Position numbers and translations under genes: made by a program. The notes below the pieces were generated by a model. The model did no database searches, was not told the DNA's origin, and saw nothing but the letters and a program-made list of their open reading frames with translations. A DNA stretch of 48,002 nt from Prochlorococcus sp. MIT 0701. Lineage in GTDB: Bacteria > Cyanobacteriota > Cyanobacteriia > PCC-6307 > Cyanobiaceae. Numbering within the stretch: the first letter of the stretch is position 1; each line of letters opens with the position of its first letter. This document shows, one piece after another, positions 28,983 to 38,038 of the stretch. Where the stretch lies: positions 1 to 48,002 of the forward strand of contig NZ_JNBA01000028.1 of NCBI RefSeq assembly GCF_000760295.1, given 5' to 3'.

Positions 28983-29118
28983 TTTTCAAAACCTAGCAGT
29001 GGTTTTGGATCAGAGCCGCAGTCCATTCCGCTAAACGTGCAAAACCGCATGGATCTTGTCCTGCAGCGCTTCAAGGTCCAAGTGTGATAACGACATAGAG
29101 GTGTTCAACATGACGACG

Positions 29119-29337
29119 TCAGTGCTCCTCGGTTTGGGTGCTGCGAAGTGCCACAAGCAGCTTTCTGCGGCGACGGCGGCGGCCCACCGCCCCGCTGACA
29201 ATTAGACCAGCACCCACCAAAACTGCTGGCAGTGACTGCAATCGATCGCTGCCCTGCCGATGCATCAAACCGAGCATGGCCAAGACGATCAGCAAGGGGG
29301 CTGCAAGAGATAGCAAGGGATAGCGAAGACGCTTCAT
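29119..29337 (-). CDS. Small membrane protein, possibly DUF3188
   Basis: 72-residue protein with two hydrophobic helices (LLSLAAPLLIVLAMLGLM near 8-25 and LPAVLVGAGLIVSGAVG near 36-52) and a strongly basic RRRRRRK segment after the second helix, so the C-terminus should be cytoplasmic. It resembles a short cyanobacterial membrane family that I recall as DUF3188, without certainty. Its ATG overlaps the stop of the M20 peptidase as ATGA, making it the last gene of the ruvB operon. Function unknown. Confidence 0.7.
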   Translation of the reverse strand: MKRLRYPLLSLAAPLLIVLAMLGLMHRQGSDRLQSLPAVLVGAGLIVSGAVGRRRRRRKLLVALRSTQTEEH

Positions 29338-30530
29338 GTCCTCTCCAAAGCCAGCCTTGAACGCTCATCCATCCAAGCCAATAGGGTGGCGGTCAGCACC
29401 CGAATCCCCACACCAAGACTGCTCTCCTCTAGGCAGAATTGACCATTGTGTAAAGGCGCGCACCCCTTTGGACCGCTAACCCCTAATCGGAACATCGTTC
29501 CACGTACCTTTTGTAGTAGTTCTGCAAAATCTTCAGCACCAAGAGAGGGTTGTTCAAGCCGCAACACACGCTCTTTCCCTAACTGAGAGATAGCACAACT
29601 TTCCAATAGGTCTGTGAGCTCAGGATCGTTGTAAACAGGCGGAGTAATGCTGCGATAGCGCACGATCGCCTCTGCCCCAAAACTTCCACAGATGGCCTGA
29701 ACAATCTGCTCGATCCAAGCTGGGAGCTTGTCAAAAACAGCCCCATCCAAACAGCGGACCGTACCCAGCAACCGAACTCGATCTGCAATCACATTGAAAG
29801 CCTGACCACCTTCGATCTTGCCGAAACTCACCACCACAGGATGCAGAGCATCCAAGCGACGACTGATCGCCTCCTGCAGTCCACAAACAACTCGAGCGGC
29901 AAGCCAAATGGCATCCATAGCCTGATGAGGCCTTGCACCGTGGCCTCCTTCACCGATCACTTCGATGTCCAACTCTCCCGCAGCAGCCGTCAAGCACCCA
30001 CTGCGTACACCGATACTTCCAGTCGGCAATTCCGGACAAACATGAACCCCAAAAAGGGCCTCGAGGCCATCGGTCGCCCCGTCCATACGCATCCAACGAG
30101 CCCCTTCGCACAATTCTTCTGCCGGTTGAAACAACAGCCTTACGCCTATTGGCAATGACTCCTCTTTGGCCAATAACCTGGCAACCCCAAGGCCAATGCA
30201 GGTATGCAGGTCATGGCCACAGGCATGCATCACCCCCTCTCGCCGTGAGGCATAAACAAGCCCTGTGAGCTCTTCTACTGGCAGGGCATCCATATCCACC
30301 CGCAGGCCCACAAACGGACCACCGCTTGGCCCCAACTCCGCCAACACGCCTGTGCGCCCTACCCCCTCAGACACCCGCCAACCATCCCTGCGCAACTGAC
30401 CGGCCACAAGGACTGCCGTCTGATGCTCCTCACCACTCAGTTCTGGATGAGCATGCAGATGGCGCCGCAACTCAATCAGCTCGGGCAAAGCTTGATCAAG
30501 ACGCTCGCTCCAATGAAGAAGGAGAGTCAT
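29334..30530 (-). CDS. M20 family amidohydrolase (IAA-amino acid hydrolase/hippurate hydrolase-like)
   Basis: Zinc or Mn/Co amidohydrolase of the M20D group that cleaves N-acyl or N-carbamoyl amino acids. Motifs: HPELSGEEHQTA near 29, RVDMDALPV near 78, the metal-binding HACGHDLHTC near 102, PAEELCEGARWM near 136, GGHGARPHQAMD in the lid domain near 200 and LGAEDFAE near 345. Length 398 is normal. The true substrate is not predictable. It begins within the stop of the TPR gene (ATGA) and its own stop overlaps the next gene, so it is the third of four coupled genes. Confidence 0.92.
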   Translation of the reverse strand: MTLLLHWSERLDQALPELIELRRHLHAHPELSGEEHQTAVLVAGQLRRDGWRVSEGVGRTGVLAELGPSGGPFVGLRVDMDALPVEELTGLVYASRREGVMHACGHDLHTCIGLGVARLLAKEESLPIGVRLLFQPAEELCEGARWMRMDGATDGLEALFGVHVCPELPTGSIGVRSGCLTAAAGELDIEVIGEGGHGARPHQAMDAIWLAARVVCGLQEAISRRLDALHPVVVSFGKIEGGQAFNVIADRVRLLGTVRCLDGAVFDKLPAWIEQIVQAICGSFGAEAIVRYRSITPPVYNDPELTDLLESCAISQLGKERVLRLEQPSLGAEDFAELLQKVRGTMFRLGVSGPKGCAPLHNGQFCLEESSLGVGIRVLTATLLAWMDERSRLALERT

Positions 30531-31339
30531 GGAGCCTCCAACAAAGCAAGGAAATCCATCAGATCAGCCGTGGGCTGTGGTGGCCATCGGCGGATCTGCA
30601 ACAACCAATCCCGTTGGCGATAGCGGCTATCAAGCCCGACTGCAGCAGTCCAGTGGCTTTCAGCTTCACCAAATGAACCGTAATGCCATAAAAGACCGCT
30701 AAGGGCCGCACGAGGATCGGCAAACATGGGATAACGGCGAATCAATGCACGCAGTTCCTTCTCCGCCAGATCAAATTCCCCCAGCTGATAAACCGCTAAC
30801 GCCTTGCTGGAGCTAGCCATCGCAAAGCCTGGGCTGGCGTCAGAGGCCTTGCTGTAAAGAGCTTCTGCCTGCAACCAATCGCCCTGAGAGCCCACAACAT
30901 TGCCCAGGTTGAAAAGAGCCGATGCATTGACAGCATCGCGCTCAAGAATCCAGTTGTAATCGCTGGCGGCTTGCTGCCAATGCTGCAATGCCTCCTCAGC
31001 AATACCACGGTTGAGATGAGGGTCAAGCTCTGCTGGGGCCAATTCCATGGCCCTAGCTTGATCAACGATCGCACCCTCCGGATCACCCAAAATCAACCGC
31101 ACATTGCCGCGATTGCTCCACGCCGCAGGCTGATCGGGCGCAAGCTCAAGAAACTCATCCCAAAGAGGTAGGGCTGCTTGAAAATCACCCTGTCGAGAAG
31201 CCTCGAGTGCCTGCTCAAAAAGAGGCTGAAGTGCTGGGGTAGCTGCTCCAGTGACGGGATCCATCACCAGCAACAGCGCAACTAAAAGCAACCCTGACCA
31301 TCTAGACGCCAAGTTTCTCAACCCCTGGAGCAAGCTCAT
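30527..31339 (-). CDS. Exported or membrane-anchored TPR protein
   Basis: 270 residues: an N-terminal hydrophobic segment ([20 protein letters not shown], signal peptide or anchor) followed by about five tetratricopeptide repeats, for example [40 protein letters not shown] and [20 protein letters not shown]. Likely a protein-interaction scaffold in the periplasm or lumen. The frame extends to a TTG at 31354, but the ATG at 31339 overlaps the ruvB stop as ATGA, which decides the start. Cyanobacterial homologues commonly sit beside ruvB. Confidence 0.85.
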   Translation of the reverse strand: MSLLQGLRNLASRWSGLLLVALLLVMDPVTGAATPALQPLFEQALEASRQGDFQAALPLWDEFLELAPDQPAAWSNRGNVRLILGDPEGAIVDQARAMELAPAELDPHLNRGIAEEALQHWQQAASDYNWILERDAVNASALFNLGNVVGSQGDWLQAEALYSKASDASPGFAMASSSKALAVYQLGEFDLAEKELRALIRRYPMFADPRAALSGLLWHYGSFGEAESHWTAAVGLDSRYRQRDWLLQIRRWPPQPTADLMDFLALLEAP

Positions 31340-32394
31340 GGCAACGCCGGCCAACCGAGATGGCGTCGCCCCGCGCCAGTCACCACGCGCCCACGCGGAG
31401 TTCGCTGCAAAAAACCCAGCTGCAACAGAAATGGTTCTACCACTGCTTCAAGAGTGGCTGGATCCTCCCCCAAAGCGGCAGCCAAAGTCTCCAAACCGAC
31501 CGGGCCACCGCCATGAGACTCCAGCAACAAGTCCAACAAGCGCCGATCACTGGCATCAAGACCCCGAGCATCGACCCGATGCAAAGTGAGAGCCTCATCC
31601 ACCAATGCAGCATCGATCAAGCTCTCCCCACCACAGACACTCGCTACATCACGAACCCGTCGCAGCAATCTGTTAGCGATCCTCGGCGTACCCCTACAGC
31701 GACGAGCAATCTCCTGGCAGGCTTGCGCAGTTAACTGCAACCTCAGCAGGCCCGCCGCCCGCTCAACAATCGCTTGCAGATCCTCCAGGCCATAAAACTC
31801 CAATCGTTGAATAAGACCGAAACGATCCCGCAGCGGCGAGCTAAGGGCACCAGCGCGGGTGGTAGCACCCACAAGGGTGAACGGAGGCAGCTCCAATGCC
31901 CTGGTGCGAGCGGTACTGCCCTTGCCCACGGTGAGGTCGAGACGCCTATCCTCCATTGCTGGATACAGCAATTCCTCAGCAACCCTTGTGAGCCGATGAA
32001 TCTCATCAATGAATAAAACCTCGCGAGGTTGCAGATTCACCAACAGACCAACGATGTCACGAGGGCGCTCGAGAGCAGGCGCACTGGTAACCCGACACTT
32101 AACCCCCAATTCTTCAGCCAAAACCATGGCCATGGTGGTTTTGCCCAAACCCGGAGGGCCGTAGAGCAAAACATGATCCAAAGCATCGCCTCTGCCGATG
32201 GCCGCCTTAACGGCAATCCCCAACACCTGCTTAAGCTCACGCTGACCGATGTAGTCCTCCAAACGCCTAGGCCTAAGCCCATCTTCTCGAGCTGGACTGG
32301 CCTCTTCAGGCAAAGGCGAAGCATCTACCACCCGAGACTTTGCTGCTGGCGGCTGGGAATCAGCTCGGCCAGCACTGGAAGACACAATCGCCAT
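31336..32394 (-). CDS. ruvB: Holliday junction DNA helicase RuvB
   Basis: AAA+ motor that drives branch migration of Holliday junctions with RuvA. Walker [11 protein letters not shown], Walker B LFIDEIHR, sensor 1 GATTRAG and a C-terminal winged helix ([29 protein letters not shown]) are present. The frame is open to 32433, but the Met at 32394 starting [10 protein letters not shown] matches the usual marine cyanobacterial N-terminus. It is divergent from smpB and heads a coupled operon (TPR protein, M20 peptidase, small membrane protein). Confidence 0.95.
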   Translation of the reverse strand: MAIVSSSAGRADSQPPAAKSRVVDASPLPEEASPAREDGLRPRRLEDYIGQRELKQVLGIAVKAAIGRGDALDHVLLYGPPGLGKTTMAMVLAEELGVKCRVTSAPALERPRDIVGLLVNLQPREVLFIDEIHRLTRVAEELLYPAMEDRRLDLTVGKGSTARTRALELPPFTLVGATTRAGALSSPLRDRFGLIQRLEFYGLEDLQAIVERAAGLLRLQLTAQACQEIARRCRGTPRIANRLLRRVRDVASVCGGESLIDAALVDEALTLHRVDARGLDASDRRLLDLLLESHGGGPVGLETLAAALGEDPATLEAVVEPFLLQLGFLQRTPRGRVVTGAGRRHLGWPALP

Positions 32395-32445
32395 GTTGGA
32401 AGAGTACCGATCCCTGGATAGGGTCGAAAGCATCGGTATACGCAG

Positions 32446-32943
32446 ATGGCCAAGGGAGTAAACAAAAAAGCGACTGCTGCAGCTCGAGCCGCGGCCAACC
32501 GTCTACTCGCGGACAACCGTCTGGCAAGGCATCAATACGAGATCCTCGACACCCTCGAAACTGGCATTGAATTGGTGGGAACCGAAGTCAAGTCAATCCG
32601 GGCCGGCCAAGCCAATCTCCGCGATGGCTTCTGCCTGATTCGCAAGGGCGAGCTACAGCTCCTCAACGTTCATATCTCCCCTCATAGCCATGCCGGCAGC
32701 TACTTCAATCACGATCCACTACGAACACGCAAACTGCTCGCGCATCGACGTGAGATCGATAAACTTCGCGGCCAACTCGACAGAAAAGGGCTCACACTGA
32801 TTCCCCTCAACCTTCATCTCAAAGGTTCATGGATCAAACTCACCATTGGGTTGGGCAAAGGTCGCAAGCTGCACGACAAACGCCAAGAAGAGAAACGCAA
32901 ACAAGCCGATCGAGAAGTGAAGTCCGCTCTGGCGCGCTACTGA
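32446..32943 (+). CDS. smpB: SsrA-binding protein SmpB
   Basis: Partner of tmRNA in rescue of stalled ribosomes. The 165-residue protein shows [21 protein letters not shown] near 27, [13 protein letters not shown] near 50, [13 protein letters not shown] near 71, [13 protein letters not shown] near 98 and the basic C-terminal tail ([13 protein letters not shown]) needed for tmRNA accommodation. Length is normal. It is divergent from ruvB and converges on the kinase-like gene with a 13-base gap. The tmRNA gene itself is not in the window. Confidence 0.96.
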   Translation: MAKGVNKKATAAARAAANRLLADNRLARHQYEILDTLETGIELVGTEVKSIRAGQANLRDGFCLIRKGELQLLNVHISPHSHAGSYFNHDPLRTRKLLAHRREIDKLRGQLDRKGLTLIPLNLHLKGSWIKLTIGLGKGRKLHDKRQEEKRKQADREVKSALARY

Positions 32944-32956
32944 TCAGCCAAGGGGG

Positions 32957-34972
32957 TCAATGAGGCTGAAGAAAGTTTTCTTTCGCCGAAGCACGAGGCA
33001 ATGTCGATGTTCGAGAAGGGTGTTCTGACCGACCAAGGAAACCAGTAGCTGAATCCGCCAACGGATTCGGATCCAAAGCTGGTAAAGACATAGAAGCTTT
33101 CTGATCGGCACGACAAGAGAGGGTAAATAAAGCTGTTGCCAACCCCTCGTTGGTCACCAGCACTTGCACAGGCGAGCCTGCTTCTCGCTCAAGGGTCACC
33201 ACGCGCAACGATCCGCGCTCGGCAATGACATCACCCTGTGAGCCATAGACGGTCATCTGCATCAACGGCGTGCCATTGATTTCTAGTACTAGTCGATGCC
33301 CAGGAGGCACCTGAATAGAAATCAAGCGCGCAGCCCCAGGAGAAACCCTTGTAGAAAACACCGTGGGAATTGAAGGTCTGGCCTTGAGGGTCTCGATCTG
33401 CACATCAGCCAGGCTGCGCAGAGCTGCCGCATACCAGAACTGCAAATAGGGCTCTGAAGGCTTCTGATCATTGAACGAACCCAAAAGCAGTTTCTGTGCT
33501 CCTGCCGTAACCAACTGCTCAATCACACGGCCATGCACCCCCAATTCGCTCAGACCTTCACGCTGCTCCTGCCAGTCAGTGTTCTTCAACTCACCTAAAC
33601 GCCGGCGCAGCTGAGGCGATAGCTGTTCGATCCTGACCAACCATTCCTCAGCCAAGTCATTCCAAACCTGGCGCAAGGGAACATCATCCAGAGCATCGGA
33701 GGGGAAGCGACCACCTCTATGAGGGAAACGAGCCAGCACACTGGCATCCACCAACTGCAGAAACCAACTTTGTTTGACCTGCAAAGCACGCAGCCGACTC
33801 AATAACTGCTGCCGATCATCCACCTCTACTGCTGATGGGCTCTCCACTGGAAGATTGCCCACTAAATCTCGATCCCTGGCAGGCTCCATCCCTAGCTGGG
33901 AACTACGACTGAGCAAGAACCAGCCAATCGCCGTGCCTACCAACGCAGACGCCAACAAGGCACCTACAACAGACCAAAGGCTGCCTTCAGCGGCCTGCTC
34001 CCGTTCTTCAGCCCGCCGCCGCAGCGGCTGATTGACAGAACGATGCTCCGTCAAGAGCGATTGCGAGGTACACGAGGGGGGATCGGATAAAGACACTGCT
34101 TGAGGCGCGAGTGCCAGAGTGCGATCTGCTATGAGCTTAGGACCGATGCTTTCGGGCATGATCAAAGATTGAAGGGCACAGATCACATCCGATGCCTTTT
34201 CAAAACGCTGGTCAGGAGCCTCACTCAACATTCGCTCCAACACGTGGCGAAAAGACCCATCCACCTCAAAAGACTCTGGCCAGCCCCAAGACTGAACATC
34301 ACTGTTCCAAAGTTCCTCGGGGCAACGACCAGTCAGCAAAGTCAGTGCTGTAACGCCCAAGCCATGCAAATCCATCCAAGCTTCAGCTGTTTCGCTACTG
34401 CTCTGAGCAATTGAGGCATACGCTGAAGTAACACCACCCCAAGGGATAGTCCCTTGGGGCTGCAGTAAGCCAAAGTCCAACAGCACCGGCAAGCCGTCCT
34501 GATGACGCCTCAACAGGGTGCTGAGATTGATATCACCATGCACCAACCCCTTGGCATGCAACGCAATCAAAGGCGGTAGCAACTGCAAAAGCAACTGCAA
34601 CACTTCTCCAGCACCGAAGACCAACTGACGCTCGGCCCGTTTCTGCTGAAGCTTTCGATAAGTAACACCCTCCTGCCAGTAACGCACCGCCCAGAGGCTG
34701 ACATCCGCCTCGAACAATTCGCCACAACGCGGCAACTGGGGATGGGAAAGAGATTGAAGCTCAGGCCAAAACTTCTGAAAGCGCTGCCTTGTAGCGGCAT
34801 CGCTGATTTGGCGGAGCACAACCGATGTGTCACCTTCGCGGATGTCGACCCCACGCCAAAGCACACCCTGGATCGAGTTCGAATTCTGGATGGTCGCATC
34901 CAACCGATAGCGCTGTGCCAGCACAGTGCCGGCAACCACGGCGCTGGGTTCGCTCACGTGACGCCGAAGCAT
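32957..34972 (-). CDS. Membrane-anchored protein kinase-like protein, probable pseudokinase
   Basis: 671 residues from ATG 34972 (a TTG start at 34999 is possible). A protein-kinase-like domain covers about 10-270. DFG (166-168), the helix-C Glu (E71) and the Asp of HGD (D147) are present. The Gly-loop is absent, the beta-3 Lys is Arg (VVLRQI, R54), and the catalytic-loop Lys and Asn are Asn and Thr (HGDINLST). A transmembrane helix (WSVVGALLASALVGTAIGWFLL, about 333-354) leads to a C-terminal domain of over 300 residues with no recognised family. It converges on smpB. It probably senses or scaffolds rather than phosphorylates. Confidence 0.85.
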   Translation of the reverse strand: MLRRHVSEPSAVVAGTVLAQRYRLDATIQNSNSIQGVLWRGVDIREGDTSVVLRQISDAATRQRFQKFWPELQSLSHPQLPRCGELFEADVSLWAVRYWQEGVTYRKLQQKRAERQLVFGAGEVLQLLLQLLPPLIALHAKGLVHGDINLSTLLRRHQDGLPVLLDFGLLQPQGTIPWGGVTSAYASIAQSSSETAEAWMDLHGLGVTALTLLTGRCPEELWNSDVQSWGWPESFEVDGSFRHVLERMLSEAPDQRFEKASDVICALQSLIMPESIGPKLIADRTLALAPQAVSLSDPPSCTSQSLLTEHRSVNQPLRRRAEEREQAAEGSLWSVVGALLASALVGTAIGWFLLSRSSQLGMEPARDRDLVGNLPVESPSAVEVDDRQQLLSRLRALQVKQSWFLQLVDASVLARFPHRGGRFPSDALDDVPLRQVWNDLAEEWLVRIEQLSPQLRRRLGELKNTDWQEQREGLSELGVHGRVIEQLVTAGAQKLLLGSFNDQKPSEPYLQFWYAAALRSLADVQIETLKARPSIPTVFSTRVSPGAARLISIQVPPGHRLVLEINGTPLMQMTVYGSQGDVIAERGSLRVVTLEREAGSPVQVLVTNEGLATALFTLSCRADQKASMSLPALDPNPLADSATGFLGRSEHPSRTSTLPRASAKENFLQPH

Positions 34973-35078
34973 TGATGGGCTGATCGTACTAATGGTCAAC
35001 CCATTGCAACCGCTTCCGCAAAGTTAAACAGCAGAATCGACTCGTTTCAAGAAGAAAAGATTGCCTTAAAAATAATCT

Positions 35079-35423
35079 TTATCGCTGAAGATTACGTAGA
35101 CTTAAACCTGCAGAAAAAAGGACTACGACTGTCAACAATAATATGGACAAAACTGCATCTGAAGCCCCATGCATGAAAACAGCTGCGATTGACCCAAGAG
35201 CAGTAACCGGTCCCCAGCAAAAATTCATCAGCAACGTGGCTTCATTGCTCACCTGACAACGCATTAGAAAGCCATCATCAACGAGCACCAAGCCTGAGCC
35301 CGCCACCGCCAATATGAAAGCAGTTGCAATCGCGACCAGAATGAGGGAAGGCAACTTCAAGGAATCAATCACGATAAGAGTCAAAGAAATGCAGCCGTGA
35401 GAAGTGCAAAAAGCAATGGCCAA
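35079..35423 (-). CDS. Small membrane protein, unknown
   Basis: Not recognised. Up to 114 residues with three hydrophobic segments (SLILVAIATAFILAVAGSGL, MNFCWGPVTALGSIAAVFM and LSILLLTVVVLFSAGL) and a basic end (LRNLQR). The start is uncertain: TTG at 35423 or GTG at 35372; the GTG would avoid overlapping the glycosyltransferase relic. It lies in a patch of decayed genes and may itself be a remnant. Confidence 0.45.
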   Translation of the reverse strand: MAIAFCTSHGCISLTLIVIDSLKLPSLILVAIATAFILAVAGSGLVLVDDGFLMRCQVSNEATLLMNFCWGPVTALGSIAAVFMHGASDAVLSILLLTVVVLFSAGLSLRNLQR

Positions 35424-36086
35424 CGGCTGCCTTCCCTATCACTCATCCAAAGCTGTCACTCTTGCCGACGGAACGGTGCTCCAGCCAGGAGAAAAGTTGG
35501 CACATTTGTGAATCGGTCGCTGGAGCCATACCGCGGATGCCACTCCATGATTAGAGCCATTCCTGAACTGCAACGTCTTGAACCAGATGCCCATTTATTG
35601 ATAGCTGGCAAGACAGAAGGCATAAGTTACGGGGCCGCTTGCCCAGAAGGTGAATGGAAAGATGTATTCCTCAAAGAGATCAAAGGTCAGTACGACCCCA
35701 GGAAAGTTAGTTTCTGTGGCAAAGTCGCTTACGAAGAGTTTTTACCAATACTTCAGCTTTCCCAAGTACATGTTTATTTAACGTACCCATTCGTTCTGAG
35801 CCGGAGCCTGCTTGAAGCGATGAGCACAGGCTGCGCAATTGTCGGTTCCGCAACAGCACCTGTGCAAAGAGTGATCGAACACGAATACAATGGATTGCTG
35901 GTGGATTTCTTCAAATCCAAAGATATTGCAGCAGCTATTACGGAACTGTTGCGTGATCGAGGCAAGGCAAAGAGGTTGGGTGAAGCTGCTCGCAACACTG
36001 TGCTGAAAAGCTTTGAACTCAATCATGGTGTTATGGAGCAACTCAGTCTTATCCAACTAGTCGCTAGTGGCGCCCTAGGGAGTTAA
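35416..36086 (+). pseudogene. Truncated, frameshifted GT4 glycosyltransferase
   Basis: C-terminal half of a group 1 (GT4) glycosyltransferase. The nucleotide-sugar-binding part is intact: TFVNRSLEPYRGCHSMIRAI, HVYLTYPFVLSRSLLEAMST and NGLLVDFFKSKDIAAAI. The acceptor-binding N-terminal half (about 180 residues) is missing. The first piece (ADGTVLQPGEKL) is in another frame and the break is near 35498-35502, consistent with loss of one base. The family's usual order DGTVLQPG..L-TFVNRNLEPYRG supports this. A 230-codon frame begins at 35397, but its first 35 residues are out-of-frame translation. Likely non-functional. Confidence 0.82.
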
Positions 36087-36091
36087 TAGAA

Positions 36092-36476
36092 ATGAATGCA
36101 GAACTGTGCGTGGAGAATTTCCTTAAAGAAGCTGAGCGGCTAGGGGTAGAGGTGCGCTGGCAAAACGAGAGCATGCACAGCCTCGATGCGGCATATCACG
36201 CAACGCCAGGACAACCTGGGGAAATATTGCTGACTCGAAAAGCCAAAAAGCCCAGCCCAGTGGAACTCTGCACCCTGATCAGCCACGAAATGGTGCATGT
36301 GCTTCAACACTGGTCTGGCGATCTTCACGCCACACCGCTGCTCTGCTGGCCAACCAATGGCTCATCAGCAGGACGAAAACTTTCAAGGCAAGAGAGAGGC
36401 TTACACCGCCCAGAACTACCCCGGCCGCGTTCTCAAAGCTATTCGTGCTTTGAGGCCTCCATTTAATCAGCCGTAA
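36092..36476 (+). pseudogene. HExxH (metallopeptidase-like) protein gene with a 3' frameshift
   Basis: The 5' part encodes a conserved cyanobacterial protein with a zinc-peptidase-like HEMVHVLQHW motif (near 66-75) after AYHATPGQPGEILLTRKA. The read frame ends at 36466 (124 codons), but from about 36386 the natural C-terminus (EAYTAQNYPGRVLKAIRAL) is in another frame ending at 36476. The break lies in GAGAGAG, so loss of one GA unit from a short GA run is the likely cause. Function unknown. It could still give a protein with an altered 40-residue tail; the HExxH region is complete. Confidence 0.75.
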
Positions 36477-37246
36477 ACCTTTCGCTGGATCCATAGATCA
36501 GCGTAATTGTTAGTACCCTCCCGTTGTCCGAACAACACATCACCAGGCGCCATCCAGCCCTTCTTGAACAAGGCAATAATCTGACCATCCGGCAACACAA
36601 AGGAGAGATTACGGCGTGGGTGATTGGGGGTAAGGGCCATCAAATGACCAAAAACATGCTTTTCAGATGGAGAATCAGCAGCGATAGCAGCACCCAGCAC
36701 CGAAGGGCCCGTTGGCGAATAGATCGTTGGGCCGTAATACTCCTGCTGGCAGTGACGTACAGCCTTGTTAATCGCGAGCTCCATCACTGGATGTCGCGGG
36801 GTTGCGTAAATCAGCGAATTAGATACATCAAACAAACTCCTGACAGGCACCACACCATCACCCAAATCAAAGAAATAGACAAGCTCCACATCGCTCCCAA
36901 CTGGGCTCACCGGTTGACGCATCCGAATGCTGATGTCGGCGTACCAACCTCCAAATTGATACAGCAAGCAGTAACGCCCCAGATCAGCCTTATAGGCATA
37001 GGGTCGCAGTTTGTCGTAAGCCGCCACCACCTCGGCATCGAAAGCCTGTTCGATGAATGCGCGCAAAGTCTCACCGCTGTGACGAATGTAGTTGTAAGCA
37101 GCAAAACATTGCTGCACCGAGCCTATTGCCGATTGAAGCAACTCTGGAGGCTCAGTGTTCTGCTCGGAAATGAAGATCTGAAATATCGAATCAGGAGCAG
37201 AAGAGGTCACCATCAAGAAGTCCAGCGGATTGCAAAAGGCAATCAT
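36467..37246 (-). CDS. GT32-like glycosyltransferase (Gly_transf_sug/capsular synthesis type)
   Basis: 259-residue protein resembling Och1/TcdA-type sugar transferases. KADLGRYCLLYQFGGWYADI near 87-106 is the characteristic segment, and GPSVLGAA lies near 179. The metal-binding DxD that usually follows GG.Y.D reads DIS here, so catalysis may be altered. It probably acted in surface polysaccharide synthesis, together with the broken GT4 gene beside it. Met12 is an alternative start. Its 3' end overlaps the end of the HExxH relic by about 10 bases. Confidence 0.75.
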   Translation of the reverse strand: MIAFCNPLDFLMVTSSAPDSIFQIFISEQNTEPPELLQSAIGSVQQCFAAYNYIRHSGETLRAFIEQAFDAEVVAAYDKLRPYAYKADLGRYCLLYQFGGWYADISIRMRQPVSPVGSDVELVYFFDLGDGVVPVRSLFDVSNSLIYATPRHPVMELAINKAVRHCQQEYYGPTIYSPTGPSVLGAAIAADSPSEKHVFGHLMALTPNHPRRNLSFVLPDGQIIALFKKGWMAPGDVLFGQREGTNNYADLWIQRKVYG

Positions 37247-38038
37247 CTAAAGCTCAGTAAAGCCAAACATTGAAAAAGTCAAGGCCCATCCAAGCTCAAG
37301 AGATAGAACAGCAATGATCAGAAAAATGCTACACCCGTAGCCGCACGGCTATAGATAATTGCAATCGCAGAACCGTGCTTACCATAACCAGAAAAAATTC
37401 TGCTCTGACAAATACACCTGAACAAGCAATTGCACTACCAAAGCCAGCTAAAGCACTAGCGAGCATTGACGAATGAGAAATCATCACAAAAAGAGAAAAC
37501 AAAAAGTCATATTATTAAATAAGTTATGGCAATTAAAGACCTTTCATACGCAACCCTAGGAGCAAGCAACTTGCATCCAGGATCAACACCAAACCAGAAG
37601 CCAAGTGCACCCAATGGCGGATGATTCAGCACAAATTAATATTCAAGGACAGCAAATCATAACGCCATAGCCATATCAAAGATCGCCTCGGACAAAGCAC
37701 TAAGAGCACAAATAACAGCAGGAAGCCTAGGAACTGAATTACAATGAACGCAGAAAATAATGGATTCGACTGCCTCCAAACTTTACACTTTCATTTTCAA
37801 GCCGAACCAGAAACTTCAACCGCCCTGACTGATAACCAGTTCAACCCAAGCAGAAGACGCGAACCCAACATATTTTGCGACCAGATCGATCGATGCCACT
37901 CAGTAGATTGCCTGGATCGTTTGTCCAAGGGAAATTTCCCTATCAGTGCCCTTCCGTGGCCAAGAGCGTTTCTATGATCAGATCCATGCGGCCGTGGTGC
38001 TTGGGCGCACAAGTGGGGATCAGTAAAACCGTTTCCTC
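37247..38038. other. Intergenic stretch upstream of egtB, no supported gene
   Basis: Nearly 800 bases. A minus frame at 37329-37484 (51 residues, MISHSSMLASALAG..., hydrophobic) and a plus frame at 37526-37624 (32 residues, MAIKDLSYATLGAS...) are possible but have no family match. A small hairpin (TAGCCG-CA-CGGCTA) is near 37338-37351. Longer frames at 37744-37977 and 37797-38012 lie on opposite strands over the same DNA and look random. The egtB promoter should lie here. Confidence 0.45.

Noticed and set aside
29034-29112. Minus-strand frame of 26 codons (MLNTSMSLSHLDLEALQ...) between the small membrane protein and the TPP riboswitch
   Set aside because: Reasonable helix but very short, no ribosome site and no homologue known to me; could be chance.
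37744-38012. Opposing frames of 77 and 71 codons upstream of egtB
   Set aside because: They cover the same DNA on both strands, lack family features and have no good start context.
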